Assembly: GCF_021631985.1 (NCBI RefSeq)
Contig: NZ_CP070225.1
Location: forward strand, 6,262,001-6,326,000
Source of the DNA: Sandaracinus amylolyticus
GTDB taxonomy: Bacteria; Myxococcota_A; Polyangia; Polyangiales; Sandaracinaceae
Direction: 5' to 3'
DNA length: 64,000 nt
Shown: positions 25,648 to 35,045 of the stretch, piece after piece
Layout: each line of letters opens with the position of its first letter
How positions within the stretch are numbered: position 1 is the stretch's first letter
Notes under the pieces: model-generated
Told to the model about the DNA's origin: nothing
The model's input: the letters and a program-made list of their open reading frames with translations, nothing else
Database searches by the model: none
Translations under genes and position numbers: made by a program

Positions 25648-28600
25648 ATGCTGCAGCGCGGCGCCGTGAGCGCTCCTCCGCGGCCTCTCGCCGATCTCGA
25701 CACTCTCCTCGACGACGCCCTCGAGCACGCCGCGCATCTCCTTCCGGCGCAGGCGCCGATCGGCGACTTCATCCACCACAACACGCTGCACGCGCTGCAG
25801 CACCTCGAGTTCCACGACGCGCTCGCGACCGCGCACGAGACCCACGACGCCGAGGGTTATCTCGCGGAGGACGCGTATCGGAAGGCGTGGCGCGAAGGCC
25901 GCATCGAAGATCGCGACGTCGAGCACGCGCTCGCGATGCGCGCGCGCACCGTGCCCGACGAGCGTCTCTCGTTGATCTCGCGGCGCGAGCTCGAGCGCCT
26001 CGTGCTCCGACACGGCGTGGACGCGGCCTCGCCCCAGGGGCTGCGGTGGGCCAGCGACGAGCTCGGGGTGACGCGCCGCTTCCGCGACGACGTGCCGAGC
26101 GACGTGCGCGCGCGGGTGATCGCGACGACGAAGAGCTGGCTGGGCTCGCTCGAGGCGCGCGACGAGGCCGCGATCGATCGCGTGCTCGCGCCGGTCGCCC
26201 GCATCGGTGCGATCCGCGACACGCTCGCCGGCGATCCCGAGGGCGCGGCGGTCGAGACGCTCTGGGCCGCGTGCCGCGCGCTCGCGCCGGTCGGAGAGCC
26301 GAGAGAGAGAGAAGCGCTGCTCGCGCGCGTCGGTCACGACCGCACGCTGCGCGATCTGATGGTCGCGATCGGCGCGCCCGATCCCGCGATCCCGGCGAAC
26401 GGCGAGCTCGTGCGCTTCCTGAGCGCGTTCCTCGACCAGGGCATGGCGCGCTGGCCGATGCCCCACCGCGACGCCGGTCTGCGCGCTTGTTACCGCACGC
26501 ACCTCGGCATCGCGCCCGCGTTGCTGCCGGCGTGGCTCCGCGCGGTGTCGCGCCGTCTCGACGCGAGCGCGGAGCTCTCGACGAACGCGCTGATCGCGTC
26601 GTGCCTCGAGGAGCTCGGCGTCGCGGCCGACGCGTGGCACGACCACGTCGCGCGCGTGCTGCTCGAGCTGCCGGGCTGGAGCGGGATGGTCGCGCGCCTC
26701 GAGCGCGTGGAGCGCGACGCGCGGGTGTCGCTGCGCGAGCTGCTGGCGATCCGTCTGGTGCTCGACGTCGAGTGCCTGCGCGAGTCGGCACGGGCGCTCG
26801 GGCATCGCGGCGCGCTCGCGCGCCTGCCCGACACGGTGCGGCGCACCTGGAAGAACGACGAGCGTCGGCACGCGCACGACGAGGCGTGGCGGCTCTTCCA
26901 GCTCTGCCAGCTCGCAGGGATCGCGGCGCCCGCGCTGCTGCTCGCCGGTGCCGATCACGCGGCGCGCATGGTCGCCGCGCTCGACGACTTCGACGCGATG
27001 ACGCGACGCCGCGTGCTGCACGAAGCGTTCGAGCACCAGCACGCGCGCGAGGTGCTCGGCGCGCTCGCCGACAACGCGGCACGCCCCGCGGATCCCGCGT
27101 TCGGCGCGCCGCGATTCCAGCTCGCGTTCTGCATCGACGATCGCGAAGAAGGGATCCGCCGGCACTTCGAGGCGCTGGGGCCCGATCACCTGACGTTCAG
27201 CGTCGCCGGGTTCTTCGGGGTCGCGATGCAGTACCGCGGGCTCGACGATCCCACGGTCACCGCGCTCTGCCCGGTGGTCGTGCGGCCCTCGCATCGCGTC
27301 GAGGAGCATCCGCTCGCGGAGCACGCGCCCGCGTCCGAGCGGCGCCGCCGGCTGCGCGCGTGGATGGCGTGGCTGCGCCACGAGATCGGCGACGCGTCGC
27401 GCTCGATGACGCGCGGCGCGGCGCTGACGCCGCTCGTGGGTCTGATCGCGGCGCTGCCGCTCGCGGCGCGGGTGCTCTTCCCGCGGCTCGCGCACCGCGC
27501 CGTGGAGGCGTTCGAGCGCTGGCTCCTGCCCGGGCCGCGCACCGCGCTCGCCCTCCAGCAGGAGCACCACCACCACGAGCACGATCCCGCGGCGCACGCG
27601 CTCGGGTTCACGCTCGCCGAGCGCACCGATCGCGTCGCGGGGACGCTGACGAACCTCGGGCTCACCCGCGGCTTCGCACCGCTCGTGGTGCTGCTCGGGC
27701 ACGGCGCGACGACGGTGAACAACCCGCACCACTCCGCGTACGACTGCGGCGCGTGCGGCGGTCGCAACGGCGGGCCCAACGCGCGCGCCTTCGCTGCGAT
27801 GGCGAACGAGCCCGCGGTGCGCGAGGCGCTGCGTGCGCGCGGCATCGACATCCCGATGGGCACGTGGTTCCTCGGCGGCCTGCACGACACCACGACCGAC
27901 GGCATCACGATCTTCGATCTCGATCTCGTACCGGCGTCGCTCGCGCGAGAGCTCGAGGTGCTGCAGCGCGATCTCGACACCGCGCGCGCACACTCGGCGC
28001 ACGAGCGCTGCCGCCGCTTCGAGCACGCGCCGGTGCAGCTCGACCCCGCGACCGCGCTCGCGCACGTCGAGGAGCGCGCGGTCGATCTCAGCCAGGCGCG
28101 CCCCGAGCTCGGGCACGCGACCAACGCCGCGTGCATCGTGGGGCGTCGCGCGCTGAGCCGCGGGCTCTTCCTCGATCGCCGCGCGTTCCTCGTCTCCTAC
28201 GACCCGACGGAGGACGATGCGCGCGGCACCGTGCTCGAGCGGATCCTCGCCGCGGTCGTGCCGGTCGGCGCGGGCATCAGCCTCGAATACTACTTCTCGA
28301 CGGTCGACGACGAGCGCTGGGGCGCGGGCACGAAGCTGCCGCACAACCTCGCGGGCCTCCTCGGCGTGATGGAGGGCACGAGCGGCGATCTGCGCACCGG
28401 GCTGCCGCGGCAGATGATCGAGGTGCACGAGCCGGTGCGCCTGCTCTGCGTGATCGAGGCGAGCCCCGACGTCGTGCTCGGCATCGCGGCGCGGCAGCCC
28501 GAGGTGAAGGAGCTCGTGACGCGAGGCTGGGTGCGGCTCGCGTGCATGGATCCGAAGACGCACGCAATCTCGTATCTGGGCCCCGATGGGTTCGCGCCGT

Positions 28601-28710
28601 TCGAGAGCGACGCGGGCGCGCTGCCGGTGGTGGAGCGAGCGATGGACTGGTACCAGGGACGGAGCGGCTTCGTGCCGCCGGCGCGCATCGAGCGCGCGAA
28701 CGCAGCGTGA
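25648..28710 (+). CDS. dabA: DabA, zinc subunit of the DAB inorganic-carbon pump
   Basis: 1020 residues (DUF2309). DabA is a beta-carbonic-anhydrase-like cytoplasmic protein that with DabB couples an ion gradient to one-way CO2 hydration. The four expected zinc-site residues are visible: C495 and D497 in FCIDDREE, H685 in LLGHGATT, and C700 in YDCGACGG. The 2- and 15-residue spacings match those in Halothiobacillus DabA. An HHHHEHD stretch occurs near 650. Start is uncertain: ATG 25648 is preferred, with in-frame starts at 25600 and GTG 25666. dabB follows eight bases after the stop. Confidence 0.9.
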   Translation: MLQRGAVSAPPRPLADLDTLLDDALEHAAHLLPAQAPIGDFIHHNTLHALQHLEFHDALATAHETHDAEGYLAEDAYRKAWREGRIEDRDVEHALAMRARTVPDERLSLISRRELERLVLRHGVDAASPQGLRWASDELGVTRRFRDDVPSDVRARVIATTKSWLGSLEARDEAAIDRVLAPVARIGAIRDTLAGDPEGAAVETLWAACRALAPVGEPREREALLARVGHDRTLRDLMVAIGAPDPAIPANGELVRFLSAFLDQGMARWPMPHRDAGLRACYRTHLGIAPALLPAWLRAVSRRLDASAELSTNALIASCLEELGVAADAWHDHVARVLLELPGWSGMVARLERVERDARVSLRELLAIRLVLDVECLRESARALGHRGALARLPDTVRRTWKNDERRHAHDEAWRLFQLCQLAGIAAPALLLAGADHAARMVAALDDFDAMTRRRVLHEAFEHQHAREVLGALADNAARPADPAFGAPRFQLAFCIDDREEGIRRHFEALGPDHLTFSVAGFFGVAMQYRGLDDPTVTALCPVVVRPSHRVEEHPLAEHAPASERRRRLRAWMAWLRHEIGDASRSMTRGAALTPLVGLIAALPLAARVLFPRLAHRAVEAFERWLLPGPRTALALQQEHHHHEHDPAAHALGFTLAERTDRVAGTLTNLGLTRGFAPLVVLLGHGATTVNNPHHSAYDCGACGGRNGGPNARAFAAMANEPAVREALRARGIDIPMGTWFLGGLHDTTTDGITIFDLDLVPASLARELEVLQRDLDTARAHSAHERCRRFEHAPVQLDPATALAHVEERAVDLSQARPELGHATNAACIVGRRALSRGLFLDRRAFLVSYDPTEDDARGTVLERILAAVVPVGAGISLEYYFSTVDDERWGAGTKLPHNLAGLLGVMEGTSGDLRTGLPRQMIEVHEPVRLLCVIEASPDVVLGIAARQPEVKELVTRGWVRLACMDPKTHAISYLGPDGFAPFESDAGALPVVERAMDWYQGRSGFVPPARIERANAA

Positions 28711-28718
28711 GGAGCGTG

Positions 28719-30143
28719 ATGCACTCGTTCGCTCCTTCGGTCTCCGAGCTCCACGTCGTGCTCGGGCTGGTCGTCGCGCTCCCCGCGATCACCGGTCTCG
28801 TCCTCGGTGTCGCGATGCTCGCGCGGCGCACGCCGAGCGAGGCCGCGATCGGACGCCTCGTGTCGTGGGCGATCGGGCTCTCGACCGCGCTCTCGGTCGC
28901 GCTGACGGGATCGTGGATCGCGCTCGGCGCGCGGGCGCGCGACGTGCACCTCGCGACGTGGTTCGCGGTGCCCGGTCACGCGTTCACGATCGGCGCGCTG
29001 CTCGACGGGCTCTCGCTGACGATGACGCTCGTCACGAACGTCATCTGCTTCCTCGTCGCGCGCTTCTCGATTCGCTACCTCCACCGCGAGCCCGGGTATG
29101 CGCGCTTCTTCCTGCTGCTCTGCGTGTTCACCACCGGCATGCACGTGCTCGTGCTCGCGGGGAGCTACGACCTGCTCTTCGTCGGATGGGAGCTGGTCGG
29201 GCTCGCGTCGGTGCTGCTGATCGCGTTCTTCTCGCATCGCAGCGGCCCGGTGCGCGGCGCCGTGCGCGCGATGATCACGTACCGCGTCGGCGACGTCGGT
29301 CTGCTCGTCGCGGGCATCCTGCTCCATCAGGCCGCGGGCTCCGCGGAGTTCGCCGATGCGTTCGCGGGCGGCGCGCAGGACCTCCACCACGCGCACGGCA
29401 TCGCGAGCGCGACCACGATCGGGCTCGTGCTGCTCGTCGCGGTGCTCGGGAAGTCGGCGCAGCTGCCGCTCGGCGGATGGCTGCCGCGCGCGATGGAGGG
29501 ACCGACACCCTCGAGCGCGCTGTTCTACGGCGCGCTCTCGGTGCACGCCGGCGTGTACCTGCTCCTGCGCTCCGCGCCGCTCCTCGAGGCCTCGCCCGTC
29601 GCGTCGGCCGCGGTCGCGATCGTCGGCGCGCTCAGCGCGGTGCACGCGACGATGGTCGCGCGCACCCAGAGCGACGCGAAGAGCCTGCTCGCCTACGCGA
29701 CGATCACCCAGGTCGGCCTGATGCTCGTCGAGATCGGGCTGCACCTTTGGACCTGGGCGCTCGTGCACATGGTCGCGCATGCGTTCCTGCGTCTCCTGCA
29801 GCTGCTGCGCACGCCCTCGGCGCTGCGCGACGCACAGGAGATCCGCGCGGCGCTCGCCGCGACGCCGACGCCCCGCCCGAGCCTCTGGGCGCGCGTGTTG
29901 CCGGCGCCGACGCTCGCGTGGCTGCAGCACCTCTCGATGCGTCGCTTCTTCGTCGACGAGATCCTCGAGCGCTTCGTGGTGGAGCCGGTGATGCGCGCGT
30001 CGCGCGCGCTCGATCGCGTCGAGCGACACGGCGTCGCGGCCCTGAGCGGGTGGACGCGCACCAGCGCCGAGCGCGCGCACGTCGAGCCGGCGCGCGCGCG
30101 GGTGTCGACCAGCCCGCGCTCGCACGAGGAGACCCTGCCGTGA
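28719..30143 (+). CDS. dabB: DabB, NuoL-like proton-channel subunit
   Basis: 474 residues, about 12 hydrophobic helices followed by an amphipathic C-terminal part. It is related to NuoL/MrpA antiporter-like subunits: the conserved acidic residue of helix 5 is in FVGWELVGLASVLLI, and later GKSAQLPLGGWLPRAMEGPTP and the Lys-bearing SDAKSLLAYATITQVG are the usual proton-channel landmarks. DabB supplies the ion flux that drives DabA. The ATG at 28719 follows TGAGGA at 28707-28712; GTG 28716 is alternative. It overlaps the next gene (GTGA). Confidence 0.87.
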   Translation: MHSFAPSVSELHVVLGLVVALPAITGLVLGVAMLARRTPSEAAIGRLVSWAIGLSTALSVALTGSWIALGARARDVHLATWFAVPGHAFTIGALLDGLSLTMTLVTNVICFLVARFSIRYLHREPGYARFFLLLCVFTTGMHVLVLAGSYDLLFVGWELVGLASVLLIAFFSHRSGPVRGAVRAMITYRVGDVGLLVAGILLHQAAGSAEFADAFAGGAQDLHHAHGIASATTIGLVLLVAVLGKSAQLPLGGWLPRAMEGPTPSSALFYGALSVHAGVYLLLRSAPLLEASPVASAAVAIVGALSAVHATMVARTQSDAKSLLAYATITQVGLMLVEIGLHLWTWALVHMVAHAFLRLLQLLRTPSALRDAQEIRAALAATPTPRPSLWARVLPAPTLAWLQHLSMRRFFVDEILERFVVEPVMRASRALDRVERHGVAALSGWTRTSAERAHVEPARARVSTSPRSHEETLP

Positions 30144-31639
30144 GCGCGCCCCTGCTGACGATCCTGGTCGCACTGCCCGCGGTGGGCGCCCTCGCGCTGC
30201 GCGCGATCCGCGACGACCGCTCGGCGCGCGTCGCGTCGATCGTGGTGGCCGGCGCGACGTTCGCGCTCGCATCGGCGGTCGCCCTCTCCTTCGCGGACGC
30301 GCGCGGCGCGCACCTCGTCGAGCTCGGCCCGATCCTGCCCCTGGTCGGCGCGCGCTGGCACCTCGGCGTCGACGGGCTCGCGGCGCCCTTCCTGCCACTC
30401 GCGTCGCTGCTCGCGCTCGGCGTGCTGGTCGCTGCGCCGCGCGAGGAGACGGGCCGCGCATCGTCGGCCGCAGTGCTCCTCACGCTCTCGATGACGCTGG
30501 GCGTGTACCTCGCGCTCGATCTGCTCCTGCTCACCGCGTTCTGGATCGCGTGCCTCGTGCCGGGCGCGATGGAGCTGCACCGCGCGCGGCGCGCCGACGT
30601 GCGCGTGGAGCTCGCGCGCATGATCGACGTGTACCTCGTGCTCGGCTCGCTGCCGATCGTGGCGGCTGCGATCGTGATCGGCGTGTCGCGCGCGAGCGCG
30701 GGCATCGAGCTGCCCTTCGATCTCGCGAACGCGTCCGCCGCGCCGATGCCGTCCTCGGGGCAGCATCTCGTATTCGTGCTGCTCGCGCTCGCGGTGCTGA
30801 TCCGCAAGGCGATCACGCCGTTCCACTCGTGGATGCCGGTGCTGATCGAGCGCGGTCCGATCGGCATCGCGACGATGATCGCGGGCACGCACCTCGGCGC
30901 GTTCCTGGTCGCGCGGCTGATGATCCCGCTCCTCCCCGAGGCGGCGGGCGCGGATCTGCCGCTGCTCGCGGGGCTCGCGCTGGTGAGCGCGCTCTACAAC
31001 GCGTTCGTCGCGCTCTCGCAGCACGACATGCGGCGCATGCTCGGCTTCGTGGTGACGAGCCAGCTCGGCCTCGTGCTGGTGGGCCTCGCCGAGGTCGACT
31101 CGAACAGCGTGCACGGCGCGATGCTGCAGATGGTCGCGGTCGCGATCACCACGGCGGGCATGTTGGTGATCGCGGGCGCGATCGGCGCGCGCTGCGGGAC
31201 GACCGACATGCGGCGCCTGGGCGGGCTCTCGAGCCGCTTCCCGAGCATGGCCGCGGCGTTCTTCCTGCTCGCGCTCGCCGCGATCGGTCTGCCGGGATCG
31301 CTGCAGTACGTCGCCGAGGATCTGCTGCTGCACGGCCTGCTCGATGGGCATCCTTTCGTCGCGACGGTGTTGCTCGTGGTGACCGTGCTCAACGGCATCA
31401 CGCTGCTGCGCGCGTTCTTCACCACGTTCTACGGCCCGGCGCGCGAGCCGCGCCTCGTCGGCGCCGAGGTGCGCGACCTCGTCGCGCGCGAGCGCTTGGT
31501 GGTGCTCGCGGCGATCGCGATCGGCCTGGTGTCCGGCCTCGCGCCCGCGCCGCTGCTGCAGGTGCGCGCCGAAGCCGTCCGTGCCCTCGCGATCGCGCCC
31601 GCGGCGCACCACGCGACCACGATCGACGCTCCGCACTGA
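30140..31639 (+). CDS. Second NuoM/NuoL-like membrane subunit of the DAB operon
   Basis: 499 residues, about 13 hydrophobic helices. It belongs to the same antiporter-like superfamily: LGVDGLAAPFLPLASLL near 75, IRKAITPFHSWMPVLIERGP near 215, and SQHDMRRMLGFVVTSQLGLV near 295. The usual Glu of helix 5 is not obvious; the region reads LLTAFWIACLVPGAMEL. It is coupled to dabB by a GTGA overlap, so a DabA-DabB-plus-one complex is likely, unlike the minimal two-protein pump. Confidence 0.83.
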   Translation: MSAPLLTILVALPAVGALALRAIRDDRSARVASIVVAGATFALASAVALSFADARGAHLVELGPILPLVGARWHLGVDGLAAPFLPLASLLALGVLVAAPREETGRASSAAVLLTLSMTLGVYLALDLLLLTAFWIACLVPGAMELHRARRADVRVELARMIDVYLVLGSLPIVAAAIVIGVSRASAGIELPFDLANASAAPMPSSGQHLVFVLLALAVLIRKAITPFHSWMPVLIERGPIGIATMIAGTHLGAFLVARLMIPLLPEAAGADLPLLAGLALVSALYNAFVALSQHDMRRMLGFVVTSQLGLVLVGLAEVDSNSVHGAMLQMVAVAITTAGMLVIAGAIGARCGTTDMRRLGGLSSRFPSMAAAFFLLALAAIGLPGSLQYVAEDLLLHGLLDGHPFVATVLLVVTVLNGITLLRAFFTTFYGPAREPRLVGAEVRDLVARERLVVLAAIAIGLVSGLAPAPLLQVRAEAVRALAIAPAAHHATTIDAPH

Positions 31640-31722
31640 GCTTCCTGAACGTCGCTCCGCGGCACACGCGCGATGCGCGTGGAGGCGCCGCTCCGTCTCC
31701 GATCCGCCCACGAGAGGAACCG

Positions 31723-32988
31723 ATGTCCCTGCGTCCTTCCCTCGCGCTGGCACTGGTGCTGGCGTCGTCGGCCTTCGTCCGTCCTGCGTACGCGCAGGAG
31801 GAGCCCACCGCCGAGATCGACGTCGCACCAGCGCCGCCCGAGCCCGCGAGCGCGGTGCCCGCGCCGATCGAGCCAGCGCCGCACGACGCGCTCGCCGACG
31901 CGCTCACGCTGCACGCGACCGCGCCGGGCGTGGAGCTCGGCTTCTCGCCCGACGAAGGTGCGTTCGTGCGCAACGCCGATCGCTCGTTCTCGCTGCAGAT
32001 CGGCCTGCTGGTGCAGATGCGCTACCAGCTCTCGTCGACGCCCGACCCAGCGCGCGAGAGCGAGTTCATCGTGCGCATGGTGCGCCCGCAGCTGCGTGGC
32101 ACCGTGCTCGCGCCGTGGATCCGCTACTTCGTGCAGCCGGAGCTCGCGGGGCAGAGCGCGCGCTTGCTCGATCTCCAGATCGACATCCAGCCGCACGAAG
32201 CGATCGGCCTGCGCGCCGGCCAGTTCCTCACGCCCTTCTCGCGCACCTTCACCACGCCGGTGCCGCGCCTGCTCTTTCCCGACTTCTCGATCGCGAACGA
32301 CGCGTTCCGCGCGGATCGCGACACCGGCGCGATGCTCTTCGGCACGCCCTTCGAGGGCCTGCTCGAGTACTACGTCGGCATCTTCAACGGGAACCGCATC
32401 GATCAGGGCGGCAACGACGACGATCAGATGCTCTACATGGCGCGCCTCGTCGCGAGCCCGCTCGGACGCGTGGCGCTCGACGAGACGCCCGCGCTCGCGG
32501 CGCACGTGCCCTTCCGCATCTCGTTCGGCGTCAACGGGTACCTCGGCGAGATCACCCGCACCGAAGCGCGCGTCGACGCGACCACCGGGCTGCCGGCCAC
32601 CGCGACCCTCGGCATCGAGCACCAGCGCACGCTCGGCGCCGACGTCGCGCTGCAGTGGGAGACGCTCGCGCTCCAGGCCGAGCTCTACTACCGCGACGCG
32701 ACGCTGGTCGACGGCACGACGCGCGACGCGATCGGCGGCTATGCGCACCTCGCGTGGATGTTCTTCCGGCCCTACCTCGAGGTCGCCGCGCGCGTCAGCG
32801 TGGTCGATCCCGATCTCGCGAGCGGCGGTGACGTGCAGCGCGTGATCGAAGGGCTGATCAACTTCTACGCGCTCGGCAACCACCTGAAGCTGCAGCTGCG
32901 CTACGCGAACACGACCGACGAGCGCCAGCACGAGCCGGCGCGCAACACGATCCACAGCGGCACGCTGCAGGCGCAGCTCTCGTTCTGA
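31723..32988 (+). CDS. Outer-membrane porin, OprO/OprP-like
   Basis: 421 residues. A signal peptide (LALALVLASSAFVRPAYA before QEE) directs export. A Pro/Ala-rich linker of about 40 residues precedes a beta-barrel with alternating patterns, FSLQIGLLVQMRYQL, RMVRPQLRGTV, and a C-terminal Phe typical of barrel insertion. The pattern fits phosphate-selective (OprO/OprP) type porins, which pass anions; beside SulP and DAB genes bicarbonate or another anion could be the solute. GAGAGG at 31712-31717 supports the ATG. It may be the last gene of the DAB operon. Confidence 0.82.
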   Translation: MSLRPSLALALVLASSAFVRPAYAQEEPTAEIDVAPAPPEPASAVPAPIEPAPHDALADALTLHATAPGVELGFSPDEGAFVRNADRSFSLQIGLLVQMRYQLSSTPDPARESEFIVRMVRPQLRGTVLAPWIRYFVQPELAGQSARLLDLQIDIQPHEAIGLRAGQFLTPFSRTFTTPVPRLLFPDFSIANDAFRADRDTGAMLFGTPFEGLLEYYVGIFNGNRIDQGGNDDDQMLYMARLVASPLGRVALDETPALAAHVPFRISFGVNGYLGEITRTEARVDATTGLPATATLGIEHQRTLGADVALQWETLALQAELYYRDATLVDGTTRDAIGGYAHLAWMFFRPYLEVAARVSVVDPDLASGGDVQRVIEGLINFYALGNHLKLQLRYANTTDERQHEPARNTIHSGTLQAQLSF

Positions 32989-33008
32989 TCTTCCGAATGA
33001 TCGCCGCG

Positions 33009-33031
33009 ATCGTTCGGTGCGGCCGAACGAT
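33009..33031. terminator. Bidirectional hairpin between convergent genes
   Basis: ATCGTTCGG and CCGAACGAT form a perfect nine-base stem around a five-base loop. It sits in the 45-base gap between the porin stop and the convergent gene at 33034, the expected place for a shared terminator. No long U-tract follows. Confidence 0.6.
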
Positions 33032-33033
33032 GC

Positions 33034-33963
33034 TCAGCCGGTCGCTTCGACGGCGCGGAACGGCGCGTCGATGACCTCGGCGACCAGCTGCGCGACGTCG
33101 GGGCGCAGCCGCACCTTCGGCAGCTCGGCGAGCGCGCGCGCGCTCATGCGCGCGATGGTGTACGCGACCTTCTTCCGCGCGTGCGTCGTCCCGAAGTAGT
33201 CGACGAACCCCGGGCTGTTCAGCGAGAAGAAGCTCAGCGCGTCGGCGTCGTTGATCAGCTGGACCTCGCGCGACGCGCCCGGGGTCTCGCTGCTCTCGAC
33301 GAGCTGCGCGACCTCGCGCGCGAGCGCCTCGCTCCCGCCGGCCGCGAGCACGATCGCCGCCGCGCGCGGTGCGCCGGCGCGCGCGTGCGCTTCCTTGTAC
33401 GCGCGGTAGTCCGGCGCGTGTTGCTCGATGCGCGCGTCGGCCTCGCTCTCGAGCCGCTCGACGTCGTGGAAGAGCGCCGCGATCTGGCAGGCCTCGCCCG
33501 CACCGGGATCGAGCCGGAGCGCCCACTGCCAGGCGTCGCGCGCGTGATCGAGATCGGCGCGCACCAGCGGGCGCGAGAGATCGTGCAGCGCCGCGTGCGC
33601 ATCGAGGACGCGATCGAAGCGCGCGGTCGCGCTGGCCGCGTTGCGACGCTCGATGCGGCGCTGCGCGCGCGTGAGCACCTCGCTCGCGAAGCGCGCCGCG
33701 TGTCGCGCCGGCGCGCGGATCACGAGGGGACGACCGGCGTCCACCGCGGCGTCGACGTGGCGATCGAACGCCCAGAAGTCGAAGCGCGGGGACACCCACG
33801 CGTCGTGGTCGACGTCCGGCTCGTCGAGGCTCGCACCGCGCGTCGCCGGGACGCGCACGACCGACACCTTCACGCTCGAGAAGTCGCGCTCGAGCTGCGC
33901 GAGCTCCACGTTGGCGACGCCTTCGATCTGGAGCGTGAGAGTGGACAGCACACTGCGCTGCAT
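33034..33963 (-). CDS. Conserved hypothetical protein with HD/DUF4202-like region
   Basis: 309 residues. The first 120 residues are unfamiliar. Residues about 140-290 look like an HD-type or DUF4202-like helical metal-binding domain: DHARDAWQWALRLDP, then IAALFHDVERLESEAD with an HD pair, then QLINDADALSFFSLNSPG, where the last Asp could complete the metal site. The pattern suggests a phosphohydrolase fold but the function is unknown. It is divergent from the hydrolase at 34179 across about 215 bases and convergent with the porin. Confidence 0.65.
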   Translation of the reverse strand: MQRSVLSTLTLQIEGVANVELAQLERDFSSVKVSVVRVPATRGASLDEPDVDHDAWVSPRFDFWAFDRHVDAAVDAGRPLVIRAPARHAARFASEVLTRAQRRIERRNAASATARFDRVLDAHAALHDLSRPLVRADLDHARDAWQWALRLDPGAGEACQIAALFHDVERLESEADARIEQHAPDYRAYKEAHARAGAPRAAAIVLAAGGSEALAREVAQLVESSETPGASREVQLINDADALSFFSLNSPGFVDYFGTTHARKKVAYTIARMSARALAELPKVRLRPDVAQLVAEVIDAPFRAVEATG

Positions 33964-34178
33964 GGGCGCGCGCAGGTCGCAACGCGCATGCCCGCTGCAC
34001 CGCGCCTCGCGCCGCAGCTCACACGTTCGTCTCTCGCCCTAGAACGAGGTCAATTCCGCGTGATCGTGCAGTTCGGGCATGTGTCGCGATGCCCCAGCTG
34101 AGGCGCGCGCGTGACGCAATGCACGCGAGTCCGTCGGTGTGGCCCGAGGGCACGAGCGCTGCACCACGCCGCGCACCG

Positions 34179-35045
34179 ATGCGCGCGCACCACTTCGCCG
34201 CAGGCACGATGTGCCCGCGAGGACGTCGACTGATCCAGGGCTCGGGGCCCCTCACGGATCGCGCCGACATCGTCTGTCACTGCGTCCTGCTCGAGCTCCC
34301 CGATCGTCTCGTGCTCGTGGACACCGGGCTCGGGCGCTCGGACGTGCAGCACCCCGATCGGATGTCGCGCACGATGCGAACGCTGCTGCAGCCGCGCCTC
34401 TCGCTCGACGACACCGCGCACTCGCGCATCCGCGCCCTCGGCTTCGATCCCCGTGACGTGCGCGACATCGTCATCACCCACCTCGACTTCGATCACGCAG
34501 GTGGGCTCTCCGACTTCCCGAGCGCGCGCGTGCACGTCTACGCGACCGAGCACGACGCCGCGATGGAGCGCACCACGCGCATGGGGGGCCGTCGTTATCG
34601 ACCCGCGCAGTGGTCGCACGGGCCCGACTGGGTGCTCTACGAGACGCGCGGCGACGCGTGGTTCGGGTTCGAGGCGGTGCGCGAGCTCGAGGGGCTCTCG
34701 CCCGACATCCTGATGATCCCGCTCTTCGGGCACACCCCGGGGCACTGCGGGATCGCGTTCGAGGTGAACGGTCGATGGCGCCTGCACGCGGGCGACGCGT
34801 ACTTCTTCCACGGCGAGATCGACCCGCGCGAGCCGCACTGCCCGCCCGCGCTGCTCGCCTACGAGGCGCTGATGGACGCCGATCGCGAGGCGCGCCTCGG
34901 CAACCAGGATCGGCTGCGCAAGCTCGTGCTCGATCACGCCGATCGCGTCGACGTGTTCTGCGCGCACGATCCCGTCGAGCTCGCGCGCATGCCCAAGGCG
35001 GCCGTCGCGCGCCGCCGCACCGAACGCCTGGAGGCGCGTCGATGA
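34179..35045 (+). CDS. Metallo-beta-lactamase-fold hydrolase, lactonase-like
   Basis: 288 residues. The metal motif reads THLDFDHAGG, so the second His of the classical HxHxDH is Asp; further ligands appear in FGHTPGHCG and HAGDAYFF. Similarity in layout is to N-acyl-homoserine-lactone lactonase-like enzymes, but the changed ligand makes the substrate uncertain. ATG 34179 (MRAHHFAAGT) fits the family start; an in-frame ATG at 34089 would add 30 unlike residues. The stop overlaps the following CgeB-like gene (ATGA), so it belongs to the second saccharide cluster. Confidence 0.78.
   Translation: MRAHHFAAGTMCPRGRRLIQGSGPLTDRADIVCHCVLLELPDRLVLVDTGLGRSDVQHPDRMSRTMRTLLQPRLSLDDTAHSRIRALGFDPRDVRDIVITHLDFDHAGGLSDFPSARVHVYATEHDAAMERTTRMGGRRYRPAQWSHGPDWVLYETRGDAWFGFEAVRELEGLSPDILMIPLFGHTPGHCGIAFEVNGRWRLHAGDAYFFHGEIDPREPHCPPALLAYEALMDADREARLGNQDRLRKLVLDHADRVDVFCAHDPVELARMPKAAVARRRTERLEARR

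Noticed and set aside
25270..28563. Minus-strand open frame of more than 1000 codons opposite dabA
   Set aside because: Shadow of dabA, which carries the zinc-site residues and conserved motifs.
34179..35045. Quorum-quenching AHL lactonase call
   Set aside because: The metal motif is HxDxDH rather than HxHxDH and the context is a saccharide operon.
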